Positions 56,561 to 64,000 of a DNA stretch of 64,000 bases are shown here, piece by piece. Numbering within the stretch: the stretch's first letter is position 1; each line of letters starts with the position of its first letter. The position numbers were made by a program, and so were the translations under genes. The notes beneath the pieces were generated by a model that did no database searches, had not been told where the DNA came from, and was given only the letters and a program-made list of their open reading frames with translations. This DNA is from Myxosarcina sp. GI1 (lineage in GTDB: Bacteria; Cyanobacteriota; Cyanobacteriia; Cyanobacteriales; Xenococcaceae), in NCBI RefSeq assembly GCF_000756305.1, contig NZ_JRFE01000003.1, positions 103,285-167,284 of the forward strand. Reading direction: 5' to 3'.

Positions 56561-59500
56561 TAGACTGTCAAAATTACCATCCAGTAAATCGTTGTAGTTA
56601 GCTCTGTCTTTAAAGGAATCGGGAGTTAAAATACCATCGTCAAAGAAAAATTGCTCGACTCCGTTTACAGTCTTGACTTGGTTATTATTATCCGTAATCA
56701 GAATAATATTGCTTAGTTGGGAATAATTATAATCTTCGGTCGTGTCAGCCAAGACCAAAGTATCATCACCATCGCCACCAAGAATAGTATCGTTGCCTGT
56801 AGTAACTTCTAAGCCTTCGGTAACATCAATTAAATCGTTACCAGCACCAGCATCTAGATTGTTATCGTTACTATCGCCGATAATAATATCGTTACCGCTA
56901 CCGCTAACAAATTCTTCAATATTGGAGAATTGTTCGACAATTTCACTGCTATTTCTAGTAATGCGATTGCGGTTTAGATCTATCTTGAGATTATCTGTTT
57001 CACTGCTTAAATCTAAGGTATCGCGACCTTCTCCACCATCAAAGTAATCTACCCCTGCATCGTTAATAAGTAAGTCATCACCTTTTCCACCAATTAAGGT
57101 ATCGTCACCTTCTCCACCAATTAAAGTATCGTTATTAATTGTCGGATTTTCTTCTGTCTCTTCTTCACTAGAAGTAGCATTGTCCTCGCCGAAAAGATAA
57201 TCGTTGCCAGTACCACCTTCCAGACTGTCGCTGCCAGTACCACCTTCTAGAGTATCATCACCTACATTACCAACTAGAGTATCGCGATCGCTTCCACCAG
57301 CAAGATAATCATTACCTTCGTTACCTTCAAGGCTGTCGTCATTGTCACCACCAGCTATAATATCATCCCCTAAATTACCGATGAGGAGATCGTTTCCGCT
57401 ACCGCCTTCAATATTATCGTTACCCGCTTCACCTTCGATAGAATCTACGCCATCGCCACCATAAATATTATCGTTACCTTCTCCGCCTAAGATACTGTCG
57501 TTACCACTACCACCGTAAATGATATCGCTAGCACCATAGCCATAAATGGTGTCATCTCCAGCACCACCATCTAAAGTATCGGAAAATCCTTCAGTTTCAG
57601 GAGCGTCACCAGTAATGAGGTCATCGCCCTCTCCACCAAGAATTATGTCGGCTTCAGAGTTACCATCAATGGTATCGTTACCCTGACTGCCAGAAAGAAC
57701 ATCCTTTCCTTCATTACCAGAGATTACATCATCTCCTTCGCCACCAGCGATCGTGTCATATCCTAAATTACCTTGAATCGAATCATTTCCTTCGCCACCA
57801 GTAATTACATCGTCACCTTCACCACCAGAGATTGTATCGTTTCCTTCATCGCCAGCAATGACATCATTTCCTGAATTACCTTCTAGAGAATCATCTCCTT
57901 CACCACCAGAGATCGTATCGTCGTTGTTATTACCAGCAATTACATCATTTCCTTCATCGCCAGCAATGACATCATTTCCATCACTTCCGCGTATCGTGTC
58001 ATTATCGTTTCCACCAGAGATCGTGTCGTTTCCTTCAAATCCGTCTAGATAATCTCTGCCATCTTCGCCTAAGAGGGTATCGTTCCCCCCATCACCATGA
58101 ATCGAGTCTTCGCCGCTACCGCCGAGGATTAAATCGTCATCTGCATAACCGTAAAGAGAGTCATTGCCACCTTCACCCAACAGAGAATCATTGCCATTTC
58201 CACCAATAATGCGATCGTTGTCACTACCTCCAAGTAAGGAATCATTATCGTTGCCACCATCTATCTCATCTCGACCATCACCGCCAGTAATTGTGTCGTT
58301 TCCACCCAAACCTTTAATTGTATCGTCACCGCCGCCGCCGTCAAATTCGTCGGGGTCATCAAAATCATTATCAAGCTCGTCATATTCGCTATCATTATCT
58401 GGACCAAATATGAAGGAAAAGGCTTCTCCGACGAAATTGCCGATCGCTGAAAATGCGCCTCCTACAGCATCAAATACCGCTCCTATTGCTTCACCAACAG
58501 CCTCAAATGCTGCCAGTACGGGGTCGAGAATTTCGGCAATCATTTCTGGGATGGTTTTATCTAGCTGAACTTCGATTTCATATTCAACGTCCCAGAAGAC
58601 AAAAGCAAAGCTATAGTTAGAGGTAGTTTCAGTACTACTTAGTCCGATATTTACCCCAATTTTAATATCGCCTACAACGGGCAAGGACATATCTACGCCC
58701 CAAAATGTGTCGATATCTAAAGCTTCATCTTGGTATTCTGCATCAACCGAAGCCAGAGTAGCACCTAATACTACCAACTCTCCTTCAGCATCAAACTCCG
58801 AAGAATTAAAGTCGATATAAAGTTCGGGAATTTGGATGCTGGCAATATCGCCAAAACCTAAAACAACATCTTGAGCATTGAATATATCATCGGCATATTC
58901 AATATCAATACTGGACATAGTTTGTCCTAAAATCTCAAATCCTGCATTGGCTTTAAACGCAGGTTCGTTAGTCTCTAAACCAGTGAGCGATAACTCTTCA
59001 ACTTCAAAGCTAGCAATTCCTAGATCTAAGTTAACATTGTCAATTACAATTCCATCTGGGTTAATTGCCATCGCAGCACTAGCCACTTCCTGACCCAATA
59101 AGACTAACGAACCTTCCGCAGAAGCAGATGGTTCTTCAAAATCAAGGGTTAAATTGACATCTTGGAAAGCTAGAAAATCGCCAAATCCTAATTGATTGAC
59201 GTTTAACTCGAAGTAACTACCATTTTCGATGGTGAAATCGACATCAGCTAAAGATTGACCGAAGAAAGTTAAGGCTGCTGCACCACTGCCACTATAGGTA
59301 TTAAAGTTGAGGTAAAAATTATCAACGTCGAGAGTAATAACCTCAAATAAATTGATATCAAAATCTTGGATATTAATCTCTTCTGTACCGATAGAAAAGG
59401 CAGCATTAGCTACTTGAGTTCCTAATATTGATAGACTTCCATCACCTCTAAGATAGATTTCTTCGGTAGAAATTTTAAACTCTAAATCTAAGCTACTATT

Positions 59501-62500
59501 AGCCAAATTCGGATCGTCTAGAGTTTTGTCTGTATCGTCAGCATTGGGATCATAGCCTCCTAAAGTAAGAATATTAAAGTCACCAATATCAAAACTGATT
59601 TCGGGAATTTGCAAACTACCTTCAAAGCTCGTATAGTCAGGAGAGGCTTGGAGGTCTAATCGTGCAGCAGCACCCCAAGCTGTAATTTCTGCATTAATTT
59701 CAAACCCTTCTTCAATTACATTTCCCGCAATTTCGGTTGCAAAGGGAACGTACTTAATTAAAGGGTCTAATTTTCCATCTTTATCCCTATCAAAAGAGAC
59801 AACTTCGAGATCGATAATTGAATCGAGCAATTCTAATCCATCGGTAACGATTCCTAAGTCTCCTATGAAAGGTGAAGCGGGTACTGTCCATAGTTCGATT
59901 AAGGATACAGATTCATTTAAAGTGAGAAGTACGGCGTTTTGTAAAGGGTTTGTAGGATTATAGGTAAAAGCAAAATCAACATTTATTGCACCCCATTTTA
60001 AATCGGCTAAAAATCCAATAGTAGAAGAAGGAGGGGTATAGATTGTTTCTAGTTGGAAAGCTAAAGTTCTAATTTCTGTATCGGGAATGCCAAAAGGATT
60101 TATCCAGGGACTTTCAGGTTCGAGAGCAAAAGAAGCGATTGAAGATTGAGTATCTAAGGCTAAAGCACCCGCTAAAGACAAGGTTGGTTCGTTCTCTTGA
60201 AAAGGATCGTATCCCGATAAAGCCAAAATTGCTTCTATTGTAAATTTAGGTGATAGCTCCGAACCTATTAGAAAACCGAGAGCAATTTCATTAAGCTTTA
60301 AGTTCAAATCCTCTGCTGAATCGCCCAATGAAAGCAGCGAAATATTACCGTCAACTTTTCCTTTAAAACCAACTCCGTCATCAGCACCAATTCCCAGAGC
60401 AACGTCTAAGTTATCTATGCCTAAATCATTGTTAATATATTTGATAACTTCAGATTCGCTATTGGTGAAATTTAATTGACCAATTAAATTGACACCTTTT
60501 ACTAAATCTATACTGCCTAAACCTTCGTAATCGACAGTTTCATCGGCTTCAGCTATTAGCAGATCGACATTATCTAACTTGAAGTCTTTTAAAATGGCAA
60601 TATCTGGTGCGATAGTAGCAAAATCAAGCTCGCCTATTTCATAACCAAAAGTAGTGTTGCGATCGCTATAATCTAGGCTGATTTCTTTGTCATTTAGGAG
60701 CGAAACTAAACTCAGAACAGTTTTGTTATTTTCTTCAGTTATGCCAAACTGCGACTGAGAAAAGGTTATCTCCTCGGTTCCTAAGAATCTGGTAACAATT
60801 TCATCGATAATATCTTCGACAAAGGGAATGCCGCCATCTCCACTAAGGATATTGCCTAGATCGATAGTAATATCATCTTGATAGGATAAAATAATTCCTT
60901 CATTAGATAAAACTAAACTGACATCGCCAACATTACTAAGTTTGTTTTTGGTTTCATCGGATAAACCCGCACCAACAAGATCGGCTAGAAAAGTGATGAT
61001 TTCACCAGGAGCGACTGATTCAATTGCTACTTCATAGATGCGTTCTTGTAGTTCATTTTTAGTTATTAGGATATTGGCATTATTAACAGATAGTGGTTCT
61101 AGTTGTGTATCTAAGCCGAATCCTGAAAGAATGCTAGCGATAATGCCACTAATATCTAATGTTCCCTGATAGTTAAAACCAACAGCATCCGAACCTATAT
61201 TAAACTCAAGATCTGCTGCGATCGCATCTACAAAACTATTAATAAAATCGGGAACTTCTAAAGATTCAAATAAATTGACAATACTTGTTTTTGGTACATT
61301 GACAAATAGATCGTATTCTACAATTTTATTAGTTATTTCATCTTTAGTTAGATCGACCTCAAACCCATCAACATCGAAAGCTAGATTGTCAGGTAAATCT
61401 ATAATTCCTGTTTGGTCTACCAATACTTTAAGTAAAGCCAAAGCATTAACTACACCGTCATAACTAACTTTAGTTTTTACTGATTCCTGACTATAAACAA
61501 ACTGGTTTTCATCTATATCGAGGGTTAAATCCAAACTGCTAGCAGTTTCATCTATATCTCTTGTTTCTGGGTCGTTAGATATTTCAATAGTTTGATACTC
61601 TAAACCGTTAAGAGCTAAAACTGTATCTATTTCACCCTCAATATTATCTTTGTCACCATCGATTGTATCGACTAATCCGCCAATTAATTTATAAGTAAAA
61701 GTCTCATTATCTGCTGCCGTTAATCCAAAGAAAGAAGCTAAATCTAATCCGTCTTCTCCATTACTTACCTCACCAATAGTTAAATTGGTAGTTGTTTCAA
61801 ATTCTTCTTTAGTAGTACTAAAGTCAAAACCGCTAACATTCAAACTAAATTCATCTGGTAGCTCGACTAATCCAGTGTTGTTAGCTAGGGTTCTAATGAT
61901 TGCTAAAACATCGATGCTGCCACCATAGGAGAATGAGTAGCCTGAATCGCTCTGGCTATAGACCAAGTCTTGCTCGACCCCATCCTCATCCTCAATCTTC
62001 AAACCGAAGTCTAAACTTTGAATCTCTGATTCATTAATATCTGTTGTTGTGGGGTCATCCAGTGTACTTTCGCTGCGATAAGAAATATCGCTAATCTTTA
62101 ACACCGTATCGACAGAAGAGGAATCAATTGTTTGAGCAATGGCTTGGACTAACTTGTAGCTTCCTGAATCTGGCGGAGGATTACCAAATAAAGAGGCGAG
62201 TCTTAATCCCTCTTCGCCGTTACTGAGACTATCGATAGTCAGGTTAACAGTTTCAAGCTCTGCATCTTCATCGATAGTAGTACTAAAGTCAAAACCGCTA
62301 ACATTCAAACTAAATTCATCTGGTAGCTCGACCAATCCAGTATTGTTAGCTAGGGTTCTGATGATTGCTAAAACATCGATGCTGCCACCATAGGAGAATG
62401 AGTAGCCCGAATCGCTCTGGCTATAGACCAAGTCTTGCTCGACCCCATCCTCATCCTCAATCTTCAAACCGAAGTCTAAACTTTGAATCTCTGATTCATT

Positions 62501-64000
62501 AATATCTGTTGTTGTGGGGTCATCCAGTGTACTTTCGCTGCGATAAGAAATATCGCTAATCTTTAACACCGTATCGACCGAAGAGGAATCAATTGTTTGG
62601 GCAATGGCTTGGACTAACTTGTAGCTTCCTGAATTGGGATCGGTTATGCCGAATAGTGCGGCTAGGTTTAATCCCTCATCACTATTACTCAAACTATCGA
62701 TAGTAAGATTGACAGTCTCAAGGTCGGCATCTTCGTCAAAAGTCGAACTGAGATTAAAACCACTGACATTTAAACTAAATCCTTCTGGTAGTTCGACAAT
62801 TCCTGTTTCGTTAGCCAGGGTTCTAATCAGTGCCAGGACATCGACGCTACCGCCATAGGAAAGCTGATATCCTGTTTCGTCTTTACTGTAGATAAAGTCT
62901 TGTTCGTTGATGGTGACCGCAAAATCTACGCTTTGGGTAATCGGGTCATATATTTCTGGTGTCGTCAGGTCGTCGGGTGTACTCTCGCTGCTGTAGCTCA
63001 GTCCTTGGATATTTAAAACTGTATCTACACTATTAGAATCAATGGTTGAGGCTACCGCTTCGATTAACTTGTAGTTGGTGGAATTGGTATCGCTGATGCC
63101 AAACAGTGCGGCTAAGTTCAATCCCGTTTCGCCATTATTAAGACTCTCGATACTCAGATTTAGGGTTTCTGTATCTGTTTCTTCGTCAAAAGTCGAACTG
63201 AGATTAAAACCACTGACATTGAGACTAAACCCTTCGGGTAATTCGACAATTCCCGTTTCGTTAGCCAGGGTTCTAATTAGTGCCAGGACATCGACGCTAC
63301 CGCCATAGGAAAGCTGATATCCCGTTTCGTCTTTACTGTAGATAAAGTCTTGTTCGTTGACTGTCACCGCAAAATCTACGCTTTGGGTAATCGGGTCGTA
63401 TATTTCTGGTGTCGTCAGGTCGTCGGGTGTACTCTCGCTGCTGTAGCTCAGTCCTTGGATATTAAGAGTGGTATCGGTAACTCCTTCTTCCGTACCATCA
63501 ATGGTATCGACAATTGCCCCAAGCAACTTGTATTCAGTACTCTCTGTATTGGTGTAGCCAAGAGTATTTGCCAGGTCTAATTCTATTTCTCCGCCAAGGA
63601 AACTGTCTATACTTATCTCTAATTTTTCGAGTAAATTTTCAGCAATTTCTGAATAATTGAGCGTAAATTCGGGGATTAAACTTAAAAATTCATTAGTTAG
63701 CTGAATTAAGTTATCTCGATTGATTAACGACGATAAAATTGAAACAGTATCTGGTGTAATAACAAAATCATTGCTAACAGTAGTTACTCCGTCGGAAGCT
63801 TCTACTGTTATATTGTATTCCTGACCAACCCCGTAGTTTAGTGCCAAAGGATCTGCTAGTGTCACTACACCAGTATCAGAATCTATGGCAAAAGCACCAT
63901 TAAAGTCGTCTAATAGACTATAGGTAATAGTATCGTTATTGGGGTTACTAGAATTTGCTGCGATCCCAACTGAAGGGTTGTCGAAAACATTTCCCGCAAT
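53957..64000 (-). CDS. Giant RTX exoprotein, N-terminal part in window (continues past right edge)
   Basis: The frame is open to base 64000 with no start codon that must be used: 45 codons upstream of the first GTG (63865) are in frame and read as a cadherin-like domain (NGAFAIDSDTGVVTLADPLA). In order the product has: cadherin-like end; array 1 of the repeat (61305-63748, five units); a domain of about 757 residues (59035-61304); further strand pairs; an Ala/Gly/Phe-rich segment (58405-58560); about 45 RTX nonapeptides (56990-58345); and array 2. The frame ends at a stop (53957) after LVIPMMD where the repeat pattern breaks, and the -1 frame continues into the next part. So the gene exceeds 5,300 residues, with the true N-terminus off the window. 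Confidence 0.88.
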   Translation of the reverse strand: MAGNVFDNPSVGIAANSSNPNNDTITYSLLDDFNGAFAIDSDTGVVTLADPLALNYGVGQEYNITVEASDGVTTVSNDFVITPDTVSILSSLINRDNLIQLTNEFLSLIPEFTLNYSEIAENLLEKLEISIDSFLGGEIELDLANTLGYTNTESTEYKLLGAIVDTIDGTEEGVTDTTLNIQGLSYSSESTPDDLTTPEIYDPITQSVDFAVTVNEQDFIYSKDETGYQLSYGGSVDVLALIRTLANETGIVELPEGFSLNVSGFNLSSTFDEETDTETLNLSIESLNNGETGLNLAALFGISDTNSTNYKLIEAVASTIDSNSVDTVLNIQGLSYSSESTPDDLTTPEIYDPITQSVDFAVTINEQDFIYSKDETGYQLSYGGSVDVLALIRTLANETGIVELPEGFSLNVSGFNLSSTFDEDADLETVNLTIDSLSNSDEGLNLAALFGITDPNSGSYKLVQAIAQTIDSSSVDTVLKISDISYRSESTLDDPTTTDINESEIQSLDFGLKIEDEDGVEQDLVYSQSDSGYSFSYGGSIDVLAIIRTLANNTGLVELPDEFSLNVSGFDFSTTIDEDAELETVNLTIDSLSNGEEGLRLASLFGNPPPDSGSYKLVQAIAQTIDSSSVDTVLKISDISYRSESTLDDPTTTDINESEIQSLDFGLKIEDEDGVEQDLVYSQSDSGYSFSYGGSIDVLAIIRTLANNTGLVELPDEFSLNVSGFDFSTTKEEFETTTNLTIGEVSNGEDGLDLASFFGLTAADNETFTYKLIGGLVDTIDGDKDNIEGEIDTVLALNGLEYQTIEISNDPETRDIDETASSLDLTLDIDENQFVYSQESVKTKVSYDGVVNALALLKVLVDQTGIIDLPDNLAFDVDGFEVDLTKDEITNKIVEYDLFVNVPKTSIVNLFESLEVPDFINSFVDAIAADLEFNIGSDAVGFNYQGTLDISGIIASILSGFGLDTQLEPLSVNNANILITKNELQERIYEVAIESVAPGEIITFLADLVGAGLSDETKNKLSNVGDVSLVLSNEGIILSYQDDITIDLGNILSGDGGIPFVEDIIDEIVTRFLGTEEITFSQSQFGITEENNKTVLSLVSLLNDKEISLDYSDRNTTFGYEIGELDFATIAPDIAILKDFKLDNVDLLIAEADETVDYEGLGSIDLVKGVNLIGQLNFTNSESEVIKYINNDLGIDNLDVALGIGADDGVGFKGKVDGNISLLSLGDSAEDLNLKLNEIALGFLIGSELSPKFTIEAILALSGYDPFQENEPTLSLAGALALDTQSSIASFALEPESPWINPFGIPDTEIRTLAFQLETIYTPPSSTIGFLADLKWGAINVDFAFTYNPTNPLQNAVLLTLNESVSLIELWTVPASPFIGDLGIVTDGLELLDSIIDLEVVSFDRDKDGKLDPLIKYVPFATEIAGNVIEEGFEINAEITAWGAAARLDLQASPDYTSFEGSLQIPEISFDIGDFNILTLGGYDPNADDTDKTLDDPNLANSSLDLEFKISTEEIYLRGDGSLSILGTQVANAAFSIGTEEINIQDFDINLFEVITLDVDNFYLNFNTYSGSGAAALTFFGQSLADVDFTIENGSYFELNVNQLGFGDFLAFQDVNLTLDFEEPSASAEGSLVLLGQEVASAAMAINPDGIVIDNVNLDLGIASFEVEELSLTGLETNEPAFKANAGFEILGQTMSSIDIEYADDIFNAQDVVLGFGDIASIQIPELYIDFNSSEFDAEGELVVLGATLASVDAEYQDEALDIDTFWGVDMSLPVVGDIKIGVNIGLSSTETTSNYSFAFVFWDVEYEIEVQLDKTIPEMIAEILDPVLAAFEAVGEAIGAVFDAVGGAFSAIGNFVGEAFSFIFGPDNDSEYDELDNDFDDPDEFDGGGGDDTIKGLGGNDTITGGDGRDEIDGGNDNDSLLGGSDNDRIIGGNGNDSLLGEGGNDSLYGYADDDLILGGSGEDSIHGDGGNDTLLGEDGRDYLDGFEGNDTISGGNDNDTIRGSDGNDVIAGDEGNDVIAGNNNDDTISGGEGDDSLEGNSGNDVIAGDEGNDTISGGEGDDVITGGEGNDSIQGNLGYDTIAGGEGDDVISGNEGKDVLSGSQGNDTIDGNSEADIILGGEGDDLITGDAPETEGFSDTLDGGAGDDTIYGYGASDIIYGGSGNDSILGGEGNDNIYGGDGVDSIEGEAGNDNIEGGSGNDLLIGNLGDDIIAGGDNDDSLEGNEGNDYLAGGSDRDTLVGNVGDDTLEGGTGSDSLEGGTGNDYLFGEDNATSSEEETEENPTINNDTLIGGEGDDTLIGGKGDDLLINDAGVDYFDGGEGRDTLDLSSETDNLKIDLNRNRITRNSSEIVEQFSNIEEFVSGSGNDIIIGDSNDNNLDAGAGNDLIDVTEGLEVTTGNDTILGGDGDDTLVLADTTEDYNYSQLSNIILITDNNNQVKTVNGVEQFFFDDGILTPDSFKDRANYNDLLDGNFDSLEEFLSIVRVLVNDGLYNLLPDLTVNLNQINGFNLGFQKQAENVDLAMGIGQLANEEFGIQESTSNLAEILNLDDATTLTEIFDRLTDSETGLGLEELLGIEDTPLIAETIRGVLGVVDSTGLGNSLIDGLNQSGGDTNSDGDTTQNSPFTGVGLTVDSILDNPDTVLNESEDNLTFSIGINDAKFNIGRGFSGDNSYNNYNFGYDGTVDIVALIRDLLNSTDLVNLPPEVSLAVEDFEVSYTEETGVNPSETLALSVGQISNTSEGLDLAAMFGIQSDSFMYQIIGGIVDTIDGTEIGVTDTTLDLNDLSFEMNRRYDLLSLQNENETDYSLNIGIDDNDFVWKQSPNSYEISYDGTIDTLAMLRGLVNSTNLFTIPQDFSFNVDGFYIDFSKEKTLLDRDLPSFLQDDAEKEVTETFNFGIGAIRNGESGLDLAKLFGIKDTNSFGYQLISGLVDTVDGSEVGVDDTTLNISSLDFSMDEVYTINTETPTSSKNIEFDLGIDDNNFIWSQSPDGWSVSYDGTIDLLALSRGFINGIAPNTLPEEYAFNINGFGTSYTESEFQDVLELNVGGISNTESGLDIAKMLGLTDTTSVGYQLIEGFVNTIDGNEIGVSDTEIAFNGLDLILTNDRDNPETTEIDETARSIAFNLNLDENLLTWNQNSDGWQLSYDGTTDALALVRVLANSTGLFNLPETFALNVDTFDIGFTETETEEKFNLSFGEVSNGDSGIDLAAMFGITDINSFDYRLVMAIVNTIAGTGAEITEPIINLDGADFNFAKDKETGEQSIGLNIDTGRNKFVWEQSKDNFELSYDGTIDVFALIRFAGQEINLFDVPDEFALNVNGFSVRSFQNNAEKTLEQLVIPMMD
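53992..53997 (-). other. Apparent -1 frameshift in a run of six A
   Basis: The coding strand reads GCCGAAAAAACTTTGGAGCA. Frame 1 gives AEKTLEQLVIPMMD and a stop. Restoring one A (seven in the run) gives AEKNFGAVSNTNDGLDLAAMFG, exactly the repeat pattern, and joins both long frames. It is either an assembly or sequencing error in a homopolymer, a real inactivating mutation, or slippage-dependent expression. The run of A could allow slippage. Confidence 0.85.
56990..58345 (-). repeat. Internal RTX nonapeptide block, about 45 units
   Basis: Nonapeptides such as GGNDNDTIR, GSDGNDVIA, GGEGDDSLE and GGTGSDSLE run nearly without break, with one interruption (DAPETEGFSD) and a second acidic one (DNATSSEEETEENP) near the end. 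RTX blocks are usually C-terminal; this one is in the middle of the protein, with over 3,000 more residues after it. Calcium binding is expected by family. Confidence 0.92.
58405..58560 (-). other. Ala/Gly/Phe-rich amphipathic segment in the giant protein
   Basis: About 50 residues running IAEILDPVLAAFEAVGEAIG, then AVFDAVGGAFSAIGNFVGEA and FSFIFG. Small residues and aromatic residues alternate with a 3-4 residue rhythm and few charges, as in membrane-active helices. It is directly before the internal RTX block. Pore-forming RTX toxins have a hydrophobic helical region before their RTX block, so a membrane role is possible, but this is inference. Confidence 0.6.
59035..61304 (-). repeat. Unrecognised domain of about 757 residues, copy 1
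   Basis: It begins near VPKTSIVNLFESLEVPDFIN and ends near GQEVASAAMAINPDGIVIDN. It matches copy 2 (50845-53140) over its whole length and in order, with similar size, including the calcium-loop-like DRDKDGKLDPLIKYVPFATEIAG (in part). The two copies have clearly diverged, so the duplication is old. Confidence 0.8.
61810..62634 (-). repeat. Near-identical DNA repeat pair, 465-bp period
   Basis: 61810-62169 and 62275-62634 differ at only a few bases, mostly silent, over about 360 bp (for example the GAATCGCTCTGGCTATAGAC core). Each covers the spacer, strand pair and LPDEFSLNVSGFDFS part of one repeat unit. Confidence 0.9.
62731..63463 (-). repeat. Near-identical DNA repeat pair, 450-bp period
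   Basis: 62731-63013 and 63181-63463 match almost fully over about 283 bp (for example AGTCGAACTGAGATTAAAAC). They encode ELPEGFSLNVSGFNLSSTF and the GYQLSYGGSVDVLALIRTL strand pair. Confidence 0.9.

Larger units (their letters stand above)
61305..63748 (-). repeat. Array 1 of the repeat of roughly 140-155 residues, five units
   Basis: Units contain LDLANTLGY, LNLAALFGI (twice), LRLASLFGN and LDLASFFGL, each followed by YKLxxAxxxTIDS or IDG and DTVL. Two neighbour pairs are nearly identical at DNA level: 61810-62169 against 62275-62634 (offset 465 bp) and 62731-63013 against 63181-63463 (offset 450 bp). These show recent local duplication or gene conversion. Confidence 0.88.

Noticed and set aside
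56990-58345. Regularly repeated DNA that might be taken for a CRISPR array
   Set aside because: The 27-bp period encodes RTX nonapeptides; there are no conserved repeats with unique spacers and no cas genes.
56742-58568. Long plus-strand frames rich in Ser and Pro opposite the RTX block
   Set aside because: They are antisense shadows of the glycine-aspartate repeats; codon bias and repeats belong to the minus strand.

Overview
The window is a chromosomal piece of a cyanobacterium. HIP1 sites (GCGATCGC) occur throughout, including inside genes. The gene content is also cyanobacterial: ntcA with its DUF3084 neighbour, ndhL-DUF3007-trpA, Ycf33-like and Ycf34-like proteins, txlA, a helical carotenoid protein, a group 2 sigma factor, and PEP-CTERM and RTX exoproteins. 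Base composition is AT-rich. No heterocyst genes are seen. A coccoid, Pleurocapsa- or Chroococcidiopsis-like lineage is plausible, but that is inference.

From 1 to about 13.5 kb: a cut-off response regulator; a TetR-controlled GST/flavin-oxidoreductase operon with a perfect 20-bp palindrome in its divergent promoter; pth with a DUF2811 gene; a DUF751-rhomboid-FeS photolyase operon; a divergent histidine kinase and AraC-type response regulator; a YqgF-like nuclease; a lone sugar-type ABC permease; and secD-secF. From 13.6 to 21.2 kb: an RTX-exported alpha-carbonic anhydrase, a small membrane protein, a Ser/Thr kinase, anmK, a lipoprotein, a DedA protein and a Ycf34-like protein. From 21.3 to 31 kb: a CCA-adding-type enzyme, helical carotenoid protein, a RodZ-like protein with a pseudouridine synthase, two glycosyltransferases, chorismate lyase, hisB and fabI. 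From 31 to 46.8 kb: ntcA-DUF3084, PIN and ISL3 remnants, topoisomerase IB, priA, a sigma factor, an intronless tRNA-Leu(UAA), ndhL-DUF3007-trpA, a NIL-ferredoxin divergent from txlA, an NtcA-like paralogue with two small genes, an alpha/beta hydrolase and purN.

From 47 to 64 kb the window is dominated by a PEP-CTERM protein gene and one enormous minus-strand gene. This gene is open past the right edge and is split in the sequence by a -1 frameshift in a run of six A. It encodes at least about 5,360 residues: a cadherin-like segment, two arrays of an unrecognised repeat of roughly 140-155 residues (about 12 units in all), two diverged copies of a domain of about 760 residues, an internal block of about 45 RTX nonapeptides preceded by an Ala/Gly/Phe-rich segment, and a C-terminal cadherin-like/RTX tail typical of type I secretion. 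This giant exoprotein and the RTX carbonic anhydrase are the most unusual content. A second lead is a set of four spaced ATTA-n-TGTC repeats at 46.9-47.1 kb that resemble TnsB-binding ends of Tn7-like (type V-K CAST) transposons.

Family names, including DUF numbers, come from recognising the protein sequence by eye; no database search was run.
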